Of a stretch of 64,000 bases of DNA, positions 18,401 to 25,939 are shown in pieces. The notes beneath the pieces are model-generated. The model did no database searches and was not told where the DNA came from. It worked only from the letters and a program-made list of their open reading frames with translations. The translations under genes and the position numbers were made by a program. This stretch comes from Microbacteriaceae bacterium (GTDB taxonomy: Bacteria; Actinomycetota; Actinomycetes; Actinomycetales; Microbacteriaceae): the NCBI GenBank assembly GCA_031177985.1, contig JAPSJW010000003.1:124001-188000 (forward strand), read 5' to 3'. Positions within the stretch are counted from its first letter, which is position 1, and every line of letters starts with the position of its first letter.

Positions 18401-18967
18401 CGTCAGGTTCGTCTGCATCGCCTCGAGCTTGCGCAGGGTCTTCTCCTTGCGCCTGCGGTGCTTGAGGATGCCGGCCGCCTCCTCGATGAAGCCGCGGCGG
18501 TCCTCAGGAGTCGCCCGCAGCACCGCGTCGAGCTGCCCCTGGCCGACGATGACGTGCATCTCGCGCCCGAGTCCGGAGTCGGAGAGCAGCTCCTGCACGT
18601 CGAGCAGGCGACACGACTGGCCGTTGATGGCGTACTCGCTGCCGCCGTTGCGGAAGAGCGTGCGGCTGATCGTCACCTCGGTGTACTCGATCGGCAGCGC
18701 ACCGTCGGAGTTGTCGATCGTCAGCACGACCTCGGCGCGGCCGAGCGGACCGCGCGTCGCGGTGCCGGCGAAGATGACGTCCTCCATCTTGCCGCCGCGC
18801 AAGGTCTTGGCGCCCTGCTCGCCCATCACCCAGGCCAGGGCGTCCACGACGTTCGACTTGCCGGAGCCGTTGGGTCCGACGACGCAGGTGACTCCCGGCT
18901 CGAACGCGAACGTGGTCGGCTGCGCGAAGGACTTGAACCCCTTGAGGGTCAAGCTCTTCAGGTACAC
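15428..18967 (-). CDS. smc: Chromosome segregation ATPase SMC
   Basis: A 1179-residue SMC protein. Walker A 'GPNGSGKSN' is near residue 35. Long coiled coils flank a hinge around residues 490-650 ('GLAGIRGLVAEHVRVEPGFE', 'GGSGATRSRLELI'). The C-terminal head has signature 'LLSGGERSLAAVALL' and Walker B 'YIMDEVEAALDDANL'. It forms condensin with ScpA and ScpB, which are not in the window. I chose GTG 18967 ('VYLKSLTLKGFKSF'), the universal SMC N-terminus; the open frame extends to 19048 without family similarity. TACCGT at 19010-19015 is a candidate -10 box. It is separated from its usual neighbours mutM and ftsY. Confidence 0.97.
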   Translation of the reverse strand: MYLKSLTLKGFKSFAQPTTFAFEPGVTCVVGPNGSGKSNVVDALAWVMGEQGAKTLRGGKMEDVIFAGTATRGPLGRAEVVLTIDNSDGALPIEYTEVTISRTLFRNGGSEYAINGQSCRLLDVQELLSDSGLGREMHVIVGQGQLDAVLRATPEDRRGFIEEAAGILKHRRRKEKTLRKLEAMQTNLTRLSDLAGEIRRQLKPLGHQAEIAREAQLIQAVVRDARARLLADEVVTLRESITAQARSESERKTERIVLQEQLDQVKLREHRLEHAQVGDAVDEARRTAFGLEQVQERLRGLYSLANQRIALLGQQSEGSATVSTLTEQSVRDARDEAARLQADVTAAEQALGAAAAATATAKASLDSLDEEIAAQSALVSKHDLELAGLTSRVEVAQSKLAATRGELLRQQNRLEQAEQRRDAARAEFSALEAEVATDADSDGSLDTAHQDAEAEVGQLQQAIEELRDALHALERERDALAARTSALTLAMDSKDGSTAIAQAGLAGIRGLVAEHVRVEPGFEPAIAAALGSLADAVLADDLDAAVAAADHARDSEAGRVELVLASGDPGDAIADLPAGVRAARDLVEAPDGIRGLLARIVVADDLAAARSAWPSLRGVAGATVITRAGEVLTEYVLRGGSGATRSRLELIAERDSAAERLATVSTDLERTRFALAERRGQLQTAKEKAAAALAALREYDATVAAQSERLGRLRIQVEAAVAEEERLRQSLEQAAEAVRAAEQDVERATGARDEYAAKPRPILDVSARDAVLAEVEAARSAELERRIEVETARERVRAERARAEALARQLEAERAAAEEQARLAVIRSRQLSAAQSVVRALPPVLDSVDRSVSEARVALASAESQRAQQNEELAALRKEEIALRERLASVSENVHGIEMQLYEKKLHLSGLLERAGEELGLVEDVLVAEYGPQVPVPEDPTIEPAERNGDEDEPHGAPFVRAEQEARLARAERKLAQLGRVNPLALEEFAALEQRHKFLTEQLADLERTRKDLLTIIEELDGRMKEIFRAAFEDTRAAFDVVFPILFPGGSGSIALTDPEDLLTTGIEVSVKPAGKKIERLSLLSGGERSLAAVALLIAIFKARPSPFYIMDEVEAALDDANLGRLLTIFEDLRETSQLIVITHQKRTMEIADALYGVSMRQDGVSAVVGQRVAQEKAS

Positions 18968-19073
18968 GCGCAGCCTGCTTCCCACTCCACCGGCCGGAGT
19001 GCTGCGACTACGGTACCCGACCGGGTCGGCGCTCCCCGGCAGGCGCACGGTGGCTCTGTGGGCCGCGCATCGC

Positions 19074-19079
19074 TAGGCT
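19074..19079 (+). promoter_or_regulatory. -10 element for the GNAT gene
   Basis: TAGGCT about 28 nt before the chosen ATG at 19108; this transcript would carry a short leader with the GGAGG binding site. Confidence 0.4.
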
Positions 19080-19107
19080 GGCGGGCTGGCCGAGACGGAG
19101 GATGAGG

Positions 19108-20193
19108 ATGCCGCAGTTCGAGATCGAGGAGCTTCCGATCCCCTCGTCCATCGACGGAAAGGAGGGGGACGACTTCCGAGCCGTCGTCGCCGCGCGCAAC
19201 GCGGTGCAGAGCGAGCTGTACGGCGGCCCGGACCTCGAGTACACGCCCGAGGAGCTGTTCCCGCGCTACCTCGACGAGTTCGAGCCGAAGCGCCTGGTCG
19301 CCGCCCGCGTCGACGGCCGGATCGTGGCCCGCGCCGTCTATGAGACTCAGCCGCACGCCTCGGACGACGTCGCGTGGTACCTCATCGAGGTGATCCCCGA
19401 GTTCCGTGGCCGCGGCATCGGCGCGGCCCTCTATGCGAGCCTCGAGGACTTCGCGGACGCCGACGGACGCCCGGTGCGCCAGGCCTTCGCCTTCGCGAAG
19501 GACGTGCCCGGTGAGCGGCTCCCCGCGCCGACGGGGTTCGGCTCCGTGCCGCTCGCTGCGCCCGGCACCCGCTTCCTGCAGAACCGCGGCTGGGCGCTCG
19601 AACAGGTCGCGCGGTGCAGCAAGCTCGTGCTGCCCGCCGAGCACGGTCTGCTCGAGCGGATGCTCGCCGAGGCCCAGGAGGCGGCCGGTTCCGACTATCG
19701 GGTGCTGACCTGGGTGGGCCGCACGCCCGAGGAGTGGCTCGAGGACAGGGCGATGCTGTCGACCCGGATGAGCACCGACGCTCCCGCGGCGGACCTCGCA
19801 GTCGACGAGGACGTCTGGACGGCCGAGCGGGTGCGCGCCGACGAGGACGCGGAGGAGTCGAGCCCGCGGACCATGCTCACCGCCGCGGTGGAGCACATCC
19901 CGTCTGGCAGGCTCGCGGGCTTCACGCAGCTCTCGGCCCCGGCCGAGCTCGGCCGCGCCGTCTCCCAGGAGGACACCATCGTGCTGAGGGAGCACCGCGG
20001 GCATCGGCTCGGGATGCTGCTGAAGGTCGCCAATCTGCTGCTGCTCGAGGAGACCGAGCCGGGTCATCCGTCGGTCGTCACCTTCAACGCCGAGGAGAAC
20101 CGGCACATGCTGAGCGTCAACGAGGCGGTCGGATTCGTGCCCGTCGGATATGAGGGTGCCTGGAAACGGGTCGCGGGGAGCCCCGGCCCCTAG
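19108..20193 (+). CDS. GNAT-family N-acetyltransferase, tandem domains
   Basis: About 361 residues, twice the size of a single GNAT domain. The N-terminal half carries the acetyl-CoA motif in 'VIPEFRGRGIGAALYASLEDFA'; the C-terminal half has a degenerate copy in 'VLREHRGHRLGMLLKVANLLLL', ending in 'FNAEENRHMLSVNEAVGFVPVG'. This resembles the actinobacterial two-domain GNAT enzymes of the mycothiol-synthase-like type; the substrate is unknown. Two ATGs exist (19102 and 19108); GGAGG abuts the first, so the second has workable spacing. It is inserted between smc and mutM, on the opposite strand. Confidence 0.8.
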   Translation: MPQFEIEELPIPSSIDGKEGDDFRAVVAARNAVQSELYGGPDLEYTPEELFPRYLDEFEPKRLVAARVDGRIVARAVYETQPHASDDVAWYLIEVIPEFRGRGIGAALYASLEDFADADGRPVRQAFAFAKDVPGERLPAPTGFGSVPLAAPGTRFLQNRGWALEQVARCSKLVLPAEHGLLERMLAEAQEAAGSDYRVLTWVGRTPEEWLEDRAMLSTRMSTDAPAADLAVDEDVWTAERVRADEDAEESSPRTMLTAAVEHIPSGRLAGFTQLSAPAELGRAVSQEDTIVLREHRGHRLGMLLKVANLLLLEETEPGHPSVVTFNAEENRHMLSVNEAVGFVPVGYEGAWKRVAGSPGP

Positions 20194-20267
20194 ACTCGAC
20201 CGGACATCCGCTTTCTCGTTCTGGGCGATCGAGGCTGCGGCACCACCTCCCGGGATCTGGGGACGAG

Positions 20268-20582
20268 ATGGGCAAGTTCTACTACGACGCGAACATCAAG
20301 GTCGAGTTCGACGACCGTCTGCTCGCGCACCTGCAGCTGGTCATCGGAGCGAAACTGCGCCGCGGCGAGTCGTTCCACTTCACCTGGAAGGACGACATCT
20401 CGGCGGGCAGCGGCCGCACGATCGTCTGGATCCACCCGCACGCATCGCTGGGCTACAAGTTCTTCGGCGGCAAGTCGCCGAGCATCAACCGCCGATGGGT
20501 CGAGGAACTGATGCTGTCGGCCAACTCCGCGGGCGGACTGCACATCGTGCCGGAGCCCGGCGAGGACGACGACCCGCGCTGA
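20268..20582 (+). CDS. Small conserved protein, DUF7882 type (often mislabelled ATP-dependent DNA ligase)
   Basis: A 104-residue cytosolic protein: 'MGKFYYDANIKVEFDDRLLAHLQLVIGAKLRRG', 'FHFTWKDD', 'GRTIVWIHPHASLGYKFFGG', 'INRRWVEELM'. I recognise it as the short Microbacteriaceae family now called DUF7882, frequently annotated as a DNA ligase. It has no ligase motif such as KXDG and is far too short, so the function is unknown. GGGGACG precedes the ATG, and TAGACT at 20191-20196 (overlapping the GNAT stop) could be its promoter. Confidence 0.75.
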   Translation: MGKFYYDANIKVEFDDRLLAHLQLVIGAKLRRGESFHFTWKDDISAGSGRTIVWIHPHASLGYKFFGGKSPSINRRWVEELMLSANSAGGLHIVPEPGEDDDPR

Positions 20583-20589
20583 CCGGCGA

Positions 20590-20832
20590 TCAGCTCGCGG
20601 CGCGGAGCGGTCGAGCGCTCAGGGCGAGAACGGCCGCGTCCCAGGTGCTGAAGTCGAGGACGCCGTCGTGCTCATCGACGAAGTGCAGTCGGTAACCGGA
20701 ACCGTGTGCGGTGAGGTGGCCAAGGATGCGTCGTGCGTGGCCGAGCGGGAGCGTGCGGTCGCGGGCGAGCCATTCACCTGACGCCACCTGGACGATCTCT
20801 ACGGCGCTCTCCACATGAACCGGCATCTGCAT
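20590..20832 (-). CDS. Small hypothetical protein, 80 residues
   Basis: Not recognised. No membrane segment or signal peptide. The sequence is mixed alpha/beta with 'EWLARDRTLPLGHARRILGHL' and 'FVDEHDGVLDFSTWDAAVLAL'. A strong GAGGAGG precedes the ATG, which supports translation. It lies convergent with the DUF7882 gene (7-nt gap) and upstream is mutM on the same strand; similar partners of DUF7882 genes may exist but I cannot confirm this. Confidence 0.6.
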   Translation of the reverse strand: MQMPVHVESAVEIVQVASGEWLARDRTLPLGHARRILGHLTAHGSGYRLHFVDEHDGVLDFSTWDAAVLALSARPLRAAS

Positions 20833-20872
20833 CCTCCTCGCTGAGGCTTGAAGGATAAGTCGGCCCCCGGAA

Positions 20873-21772
20873 TCAGGTCCTGGGCTTGACTTCCGGGCGG
20901 GGATGGCGCATGCGCTGACAGAAGGTGCAGAGGTGCGAGCTCCGATTCATGAACTGCACCCGAACGATCGGGCGGCCGCAGCGCGGGCAAGGCCTGCCCT
21001 GCTGTCCGTAGGCGTTCAGCGAGTGCGCGAAGTAGCCGCTCGCGCCGTTGACGTTGACGTACTGCGCGTCGAAGCTCGTGCCGCCTTCCGCGAGAGCGCG
21101 GCCGAGCACCATCCGCACCTCGGCGAGCAGCGTCTTCGCCCTCGGGCGGCTCAGCGACTCGGTCGGCTGGTCGAAGTGGATGCGCGCGGCCCACAGCGCC
21201 TCGTCGGCGTAGATGTTGCCGATCCCCGAGATCAGCGTCTGGTCCAGCAGCGCGCGCTTCACCGTGGTGCGGCGCTTGGCCAAGGCGTCGAGGAAGCGGC
21301 GGTCGTCGAACCGCGGATCCATCGGGTCGCGTGCGATGTGCCGCACGGACACCGGCAGGAGGTCCTCCGGTGCGTCGAGCGCCGGCACGAGGTCGTCGAT
21401 CGCGAGGGAGCCGAAGATGCGCTGGTCGACGAAGTTGATTCGCAGGGCCCCGTCCTCGGGGTGCACGAGCCGGAGCCGCACCCGGGTGAGCGGGTCCTCC
21501 CTCGTCTCCTCCCTCAGCAGCATCTGCCCGCTCATCCCCAGATGGCCGACGAGGGCTTCCTCTCCGCCGTCCAGCGGGATCCAGAGGAACTTGCCGCGGC
21601 GCTGCGGGGCCGCAAGGGTCCGCCCGACGAGACGGTCGACGAAATCCTCAGCGGGACCGGGGTGCCGGCGCAGCGAGCGCTCGTCGAGCACCGCCACCTC
21701 AGTGATGGCGGCGCCCGTGACGGCGGGCGCGAGGCCGGCGCGGACGACCTCGACCTCAGGCAGCTCGGGCAC
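20873..21772 (-). CDS. mutM: Formamidopyrimidine-DNA glycosylase
   Basis: A 299-residue bifunctional glycosylase/AP lyase that removes 8-oxoguanine and FaPy lesions. N-terminal catalytic 'MPELPEVE' (Pro2 and Glu3 after Met removal), Lys in 'RRGKFLW', 'VGHLGMSGQM', H2TH motif 'LLDQTLISGIGNIYADEALW', and a C-terminal zinc finger with CPRC and CTFC. The length is slightly above the usual 270-290 residues because of a basic tail. It follows rnc by 8 nt, as is common in actinobacteria. Confidence 0.97.
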   Translation of the reverse strand: MPELPEVEVVRAGLAPAVTGAAITEVAVLDERSLRRHPGPAEDFVDRLVGRTLAAPQRRGKFLWIPLDGGEEALVGHLGMSGQMLLREETREDPLTRVRLRLVHPEDGALRINFVDQRIFGSLAIDDLVPALDAPEDLLPVSVRHIARDPMDPRFDDRRFLDALAKRRTTVKRALLDQTLISGIGNIYADEALWAARIHFDQPTESLSRPRAKTLLAEVRMVLGRALAEGGTSFDAQYVNVNGASGYFAHSLNAYGQQGRPCPRCGRPIVRVQFMNRSSHLCTFCQRMRHPRPEVKPRT

Positions 21773-21780
21773 CGAGCGCC

Positions 21781-22452
21781 TCAGGCTCGAGAACGGGACA
21801 GGGCGGTCCAGGCGTCGAGCGCCGCCGCCATCTCCGCCTGCTTCTTGCTCGTGCCGTCGCCCGCCGCGATCTGCTCGCCCTGGAGGGAGACGGTGGCGTG
21901 GAAGCGCTTCGAGTGGTCGGGACCGCTGTCGGTCACCTCGTACTGCGGCAGCCCGCGCCCGAGCCGCGCGGAGAGCTCCTGCAGGCTCGTCTTCGGATCC
22001 ATGGCCGCGCCGAACCGGTCCGGATCGGCGAGCAACGGCTCGATCAGCCTGAGCACGAGGGCGGTGGCGGCATCAGGCCCCGCGGAGAGATAGGTGGCGC
22101 CGATGATCGCCTCGACCGTGTCGGCCAGGATCGACGACTTGTCCCTGCCTCCGGTGAGCTCCTCGCCGCGCCCCAGCCGCAGGTGCTCGCCCAGCCCGAT
22201 CGATCGTGCGATCTCGGCCAGCGCGACGGAGGACACGAGGCTCGCCCGCCGCTTCGCGAGCTCCCCCTCGTCGAGGTCGGGATGGGTGCGGTAGAGCATC
22301 ACCGTGACCGCCTGACCGAGGATCGAGTCCCCGAGGAACTCCAGCCGCTCGTTGTGCGGCACACCGCCGTGCTCGTACGCGAACGAGCGATGGGTCAGCG
22401 CCAGCTCGAGCAGCTCGGGACCGATCTCGACGGCGAGGCGATCCCGCAGCAC
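21781..22452 (-). CDS. rnc: Ribonuclease III
   Basis: A 223-residue double-strand-specific RNase for rRNA and mRNA processing. The signature 'NERLEFLGDSILGQAV' holds the catalytic acidic residues, 'ADTVEAIIGATYLSAG' the second metal site, and the C-terminal double-stranded-RNA-binding domain runs from 'DPKTSLQELSARLG' to 'GDGTSKKQAEMAAA'. The GTG start is the first in the frame; initiation further upstream at an unusual codon is possible because the gap to rpmF is open. Part of DUF177-rpmF-rnc-mutM. Confidence 0.95.
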   Translation of the reverse strand: MLRDRLAVEIGPELLELALTHRSFAYEHGGVPHNERLEFLGDSILGQAVTVMLYRTHPDLDEGELAKRRASLVSSVALAEIARSIGLGEHLRLGRGEELTGGRDKSSILADTVEAIIGATYLSAGPDAATALVLRLIEPLLADPDRFGAAMDPKTSLQELSARLGRGLPQYEVTDSGPDHSKRFHATVSLQGEQIAAGDGTSKKQAEMAAALDAWTALSRSRA

Positions 22453-22519
22453 ATCGATTCCGGGCGCGCCGAAAGGCTCGACGGACTGGTTCTCCGTCGA
22501 GCCCTTCGGAACGGACGAC

Positions 22520-22723
22520 TCAGACGTCGGCGACCTTGCGACCCTTGTACTCGAGGTACAGGGCGGTGCCGGCCGAGTCCTCCACGACCTTCGCGCGGTG
22601 CGGGAGGCTGTAGGTGACGCGACCGTTCTCGACCGTCTTCACGAGGGTCGGCACGCTCGCCTTCCACTGCGCACGGCGCATACGGGTGCTTGCGCGCGAC
22701 ATCTTGCGCTTGGGAACCGCCAT
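22520..22723 (-). CDS. rpmF: 50S ribosomal protein L32
   Basis: A 67-residue L32 starting 'MAVPKRKMSRASTRMRRAQWK'-type sequence. It lacks the four-Cys zinc ribbon, as do the zinc-independent L32 proteins of many bacteria. The upstream gene stop (TAG) lies 2 nt before the ATG and its last codons supply AGGAGAAGAG as ribosome binding site. The open frame extends upstream, but that part is a shadow of the DUF177 gene. Confidence 0.95.
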   Translation of the reverse strand: MAVPKRKMSRASTRMRRAQWKASVPTLVKTVENGRVTYSLPHRAKVVEDSAGTALYLEYKGRKVADV

Positions 22724-22725
22724 GA

Positions 22726-23301
22726 CTATCTCTTCTCCTCCGTGGTGCCGCTCGCGGCACCATCGACATCTTCCGTTGGGGCTCCGGTCAGGCCCCCGAG
22801 CCCGGCGAGAGCCGCCCACCGCGGATCGGTGGGAGCTTCGTGCTCGTGACCCGGATCATCGAGAAGACGTGCACCGCAGACGGCACACAAGCCTGGGCAA
22901 TCTTCCTGACAGACCGGCTGGAACGGCAGTGCCAGCACCACCGCATCCCTGACCACCGGCTCGAGATCGAGATGATCGTCGACGACCGAGTAGTCGAAAG
23001 CTTCGTCGACAGAATACGCGAAAAGCTCCTGGAATTCGACTTCGACCGGGAGGCGCACCTCGGTGAGGCAGCGGGCGCACTCGCCCTCGGCGGTCGTGGC
23101 CACCTCGGCCGAGGCGAGGATGCCGTCGTGCAGCGACTCGAGGCGGAGGTCGATCTCGACCTCCTCCCCCGCGGGGACGGCGATGATGTCGGTGCCGAGT
23201 CTCTCGGGCGCCGGGAAGTCGAGGGTGCGTTCGCGCATCTCGCCCGGACGGTGCACGAGGTCGCGCACGAGCACGCGATAGGGGTTCTGAGTCTCGGGCA
23301 T
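22726..23301 (-). CDS. DUF177 (YceD-like) protein, linked to 23S rRNA/L32 biogenesis
   Basis: A 191-residue YceD-family protein, the usual partner gene of rpmF. The Cys pair 'ECARCLTEV' and the C-terminal 'CQEDCPGLCAVCGARL' form the conserved metal-binding-like Cys cluster. Family members affect 23S rRNA accumulation. The ATG at 23301 has GGAGGG just upstream and TAGGAT eight nt away; an upstream ATG at 23331 would lie across this promoter. Confidence 0.9.
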   Translation of the reverse strand: MPETQNPYRVLVRDLVHRPGEMRERTLDFPAPERLGTDIIAVPAGEEVEIDLRLESLHDGILASAEVATTAEGECARCLTEVRLPVEVEFQELFAYSVDEAFDYSVVDDHLDLEPVVRDAVVLALPFQPVCQEDCPGLCAVCGARLLDDPGHEHEAPTDPRWAALAGLGGLTGAPTEDVDGAASGTTEEKR

Positions 23302-23309
23302 AGCCCTCC

Positions 23310-23315
23310 ATCCTA
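23310..23315 (-). promoter_or_regulatory. -10 element for DUF177-rpmF-rnc-mutM
   Basis: TAGGAT on the minus strand, eight nt before the ATG at 23301. Confidence 0.4.
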
Positions 23316-23377
23316 GGGCGCGGAGCGGCATCCGTGCTGGGGTGCACTCTTGTCGGGAGAGGCGCCTGGGAAGCGGC

Positions 23378-24697
23378 CTACGGGTGCCCGAGCGCCGTGA
23401 AGGCCTCGTCGTAGATCGTCAGGGCACGCTCCGCCTGCTCCCGCGTGACGGTGCACGGGGGCACGACGTGGATGCGGTTGTCGGCCGTGAACGGCAACAG
23501 GCCGCGCTTCAAGAGCTCGGTCTTGAGCGATCCGACGACGACCGGCGAGACGGGGGCCCGCGTCGCGCGGTCGTCGACGAGGTCGAGGGCCCAGAAGACG
23601 CCGAGGCCGCGCACCTCGCCGATCAGGTCGTGCTTCTCGGCGAGCGCCCGGAGGCCTGGCCCCAGCACGTCCTCGCCGATCCGGCGCGCGTTCTCGATGA
23701 TTCCCTCCGACTCCATCGCGTCGATGGCGGCCACGATCGACGCCATCGCGAGCGGATGACCCGAGTAGGTCAGCCCGCCGGGGAACACCTGCTCCTCGAA
23801 CGCGTTCGCGATCGACTCGGAGATGATCACGCCGCCCGCGGGCACGTAGCCGGAGTTCACGCCCTTGGCGAAGGTGACGAGGTCGGGCTCGACTCCGAAG
23901 GACTGGAACGCGAACCAGTCGCCGGTGCGTCCGAAGCCGGCCATCACCTCGTCGAAGATCAGCACGATGCCGTACTCGTCGGCGAGCGCGCGCACGCCCT
24001 CGAGGTAGCCGGGCGGCGGCACGAGCACGCCCGCGGTCCCGGGCACGGTCTCGATCAGCAGGGCGGCGACGGAGGCGGGGCCCTCGGCCTGGATCACCCG
24101 ACGCAGGTGGTGCAGGGCGCGCTCGCCCTCCTCCTCGACCGTCGACGACCAGAACTCGCTCCGGTAGGCGAACGGCCCGAAGAAGTGCACGTGACCGCGG
24201 GCGTACTCGTTCGGCACGCGGCGCCAGTCCCCCGTCGCGACGACCGCCGCCCCCGTGTTGCCGTGGTACGAGCGGTACATCGAGAGCACCTTGTCGCGGC
24301 CGGTGGTGAGCCTCGCCATGCGGATGGCGTTCTCGTTCGCATCCGCCCCGCCGTTGGTGAAGAACACCTTGCCGAACTGGTCGCCGGCCTTCGCGAGGAT
24401 GCGCTGCGCGGCCTCGCCGCGGGCGAGGTTGGCGTGCGGCGGCGCGACCGTCGGCAGCAGGTCGGCCTGCCGGTGGATCGCCTCGACGACGGCGGGGTGC
24501 CGGTGCCCGATGTTCGTGTTGACCAGCTGGCTCGAGAAGTCGAGGTAGCGGGTGCCGTCGGCGTCCCACACCTCGACGCCCTCCCCGCCGGCGATGACGA
24601 GCGGATCGAGCGCCCCTTGCGCCGACCAGGAGTGGAAGACGTGCGCGCGGTCGAGGTCGTAGGCGCGGGCGCCTTCGGCTGAGGTGGGACGGGGCAT
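23378..24697 (-). CDS. Class III PLP aminotransferase, probable beta-alanine/omega-amino-acid:pyruvate or 2-oxoglutarate transaminase
   Basis: A 439-residue fold type I enzyme. PLP Lys278 sits in 'FAKGVNSGY', Asp249 in 'FDEVMAGFGRTG', and 'FFTNGGADANENAIRMAR' binds the cofactor phosphate. It is the last gene of a same-strand unit encoding beta-ureidopropionase and dihydropyrimidinase, whose end product is beta-alanine or a derivative, so transamination to malonate semialdehyde is the logical role. A strong hairpin lies between it and the preceding binding-protein gene, so its expression may be partly independent. Substrate is inferred from context. Confidence 0.8.
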   Translation of the reverse strand: MPRPTSAEGARAYDLDRAHVFHSWSAQGALDPLVIAGGEGVEVWDADGTRYLDFSSQLVNTNIGHRHPAVVEAIHRQADLLPTVAPPHANLARGEAAQRILAKAGDQFGKVFFTNGGADANENAIRMARLTTGRDKVLSMYRSYHGNTGAAVVATGDWRRVPNEYARGHVHFFGPFAYRSEFWSSTVEEEGERALHHLRRVIQAEGPASVAALLIETVPGTAGVLVPPPGYLEGVRALADEYGIVLIFDEVMAGFGRTGDWFAFQSFGVEPDLVTFAKGVNSGYVPAGGVIISESIANAFEEQVFPGGLTYSGHPLAMASIVAAIDAMESEGIIENARRIGEDVLGPGLRALAEKHDLIGEVRGLGVFWALDLVDDRATRAPVSPVVVGSLKTELLKRGLLPFTADNRIHVVPPCTVTREQAERALTIYDEAFTALGHP

Positions 24698-24724
24698 GGT
24701 GCGGTCCTTCGGTGCTCGGTGGGG

Positions 24725-24763
24725 CGGTCCCGGGGGCGACGATACCGCCGCCGCCCGGGACCG
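24725..24763 (-). terminator. Hairpin after the ABC binding-protein gene (partial terminator or mRNA stabiliser)
   Basis: Perfect ten-bp arms CGGTCCCGGG (24725-24734) and CCCGGGACCG (24754-24763), extended by GGCG/CGCC. It starts 11 nt after the stop of the substrate-binding protein. No U-run follows. Confidence 0.55.
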
Positions 24764-24773
24764 TGGGGTGCGG

Positions 24774-25919
24774 CTAGTTGCCGCCTTCGGTCAGCTCGAC
24801 CTCGATCTCCTCGAAGCTCTCACCGGTCAGGTCGAGGTCCTCGCCCTCGAGCTCCTCGAGCGCCTGCTCGATGTACTCGTTGGTCCAGGCGCTCGACGGC
24901 GGCTCCTCGGTGATGATCTTCGCGCCGGTCTCGTTCTCGGTGGCGAGCGCCAGTTCGACGGTGCGGTTCCAGGCCTCCTCGTCGATGACTCCGATGCCCT
25001 CGGGCGAGGGCCAGATCAGCTTGTTCGTCTCGTTGACCATCCACAGCTCGTGGCTGGGACCCCAGCCGGAGCCCTCGGCGATCGTGATGTCGGCCGCGTC
25101 CTGCGGGTTCTCGGCCGCGAACACCCAGCCGCGGATGACCGCCTTGAGGAAGGCGACCGTGGTCGCCTGGTACTCCTCGTCGCTCTGCAGGCGCTCGGCA
25201 TCCGCCCAGATCGCGTCCTGGAGCATCGCGCCGCCCGCCTCGTTGTAGTCGATGACGGTGAAGTCCTCCGGCTGGTAGAGCTCGCCCGTCTCGGGATCGA
25301 CCGTCTCGAGCAGCTGCGCGTACTCGTTGTAGGTCATCGCCTGGGCCGCGTCGATGTCGCCCTGCAGGAACGCATTCATGTTGAAGTCCTGCGTGATGAT
25401 CTCGACGCTCGAGGCGTCGAGGCCCTGCTCGGCCATCGAGGCGAAGATCTCCCACTCGTTGCCGAAGCCCCAGCTGCCGATGCGCTTGCCCTCGAAGTCG
25501 GCGACCGACTCGATGCCGCTGTCGGCCCAGGCGACCTGGAGGGTGCCCGACTCCTGGAAGATCTGCGCGACGTTCGTGATGTTCGCGCCCGCCTCGATCG
25601 AGCCGAGCACCTTCGGAACCCACGCGATCGCGTAGTCGACCTCGCCGTTGGCGAGGGCGTCCTGCGGCACGATGTCGCCGCCCGACGGGATGATCTCGAC
25701 GTCGAGGCCCTCGTCCTCGAAGAAGCCCTGGTCGACGGCGGCGTAGTAGCCGGCGAACTGGCCCTGCGGCAGCCATTGGAGCTGCAGCGTGACCTCGGTG
25801 AGGTCGCCTCCGCCGTCTCCGCCGCCGTCTGTTCCGCCCGACGAGCAGGCGGAGAGCGCGAGCGCGGCGGAGATCCCGACCGCGCCGATCGCCGCTAGGC
25901 GGCGTCTGCTGTGTGTCAT
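24774..25919 (-). CDS. ABC transporter substrate-binding lipoprotein (NMT1/THI5-like)
   Basis: A 381-residue lipoprotein: twin-Arg-like 'SRRRLAAIG', hydrophobic core and lipobox 'LSAC' before a Gly/Ser/Asp linker. The mature part is SsuA/THI5-like ('VTLQLQWLPQGQFAGYYAAVDQGFFEDEGLDVEIIPSGGD'), with 'GKRIGSWGFGNEWEIFA'. Proteins of this class bind small heterocycles, pyrimidine precursors or sulfonates. Its operon with dihydropyrimidinase points to a pyrimidine, hydantoin or related ring compound as the ligand. Confidence 0.85.
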   Translation of the reverse strand: MTHSRRRLAAIGAVGISAALALSACSSGGTDGGGDGGGDLTEVTLQLQWLPQGQFAGYYAAVDQGFFEDEGLDVEIIPSGGDIVPQDALANGEVDYAIAWVPKVLGSIEAGANITNVAQIFQESGTLQVAWADSGIESVADFEGKRIGSWGFGNEWEIFASMAEQGLDASSVEIITQDFNMNAFLQGDIDAAQAMTYNEYAQLLETVDPETGELYQPEDFTVIDYNEAGGAMLQDAIWADAERLQSDEEYQATTVAFLKAVIRGWVFAAENPQDAADITIAEGSGWGPSHELWMVNETNKLIWPSPEGIGVIDEEAWNRTVELALATENETGAKIITEEPPSSAWTNEYIEQALEELEGEDLDLTGESFEEIEVELTEGGN

Positions 25920-25939
25920 GTCGTTTCCTCTCGAGATAC

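Noticed and set aside
14876-19105. Very long open frame on the plus strand opposite smc and the protease
   Set aside because: It is antisense to two clear genes, is rich in Arg/Gly/Leu with no domain, and is the usual by-product of GC-rich third codon positions.
20268-20582. ATP-dependent DNA ligase
   Set aside because: The protein has 104 residues and no nucleotidyltransferase motif; the ligase name of its relatives is an annotation error.
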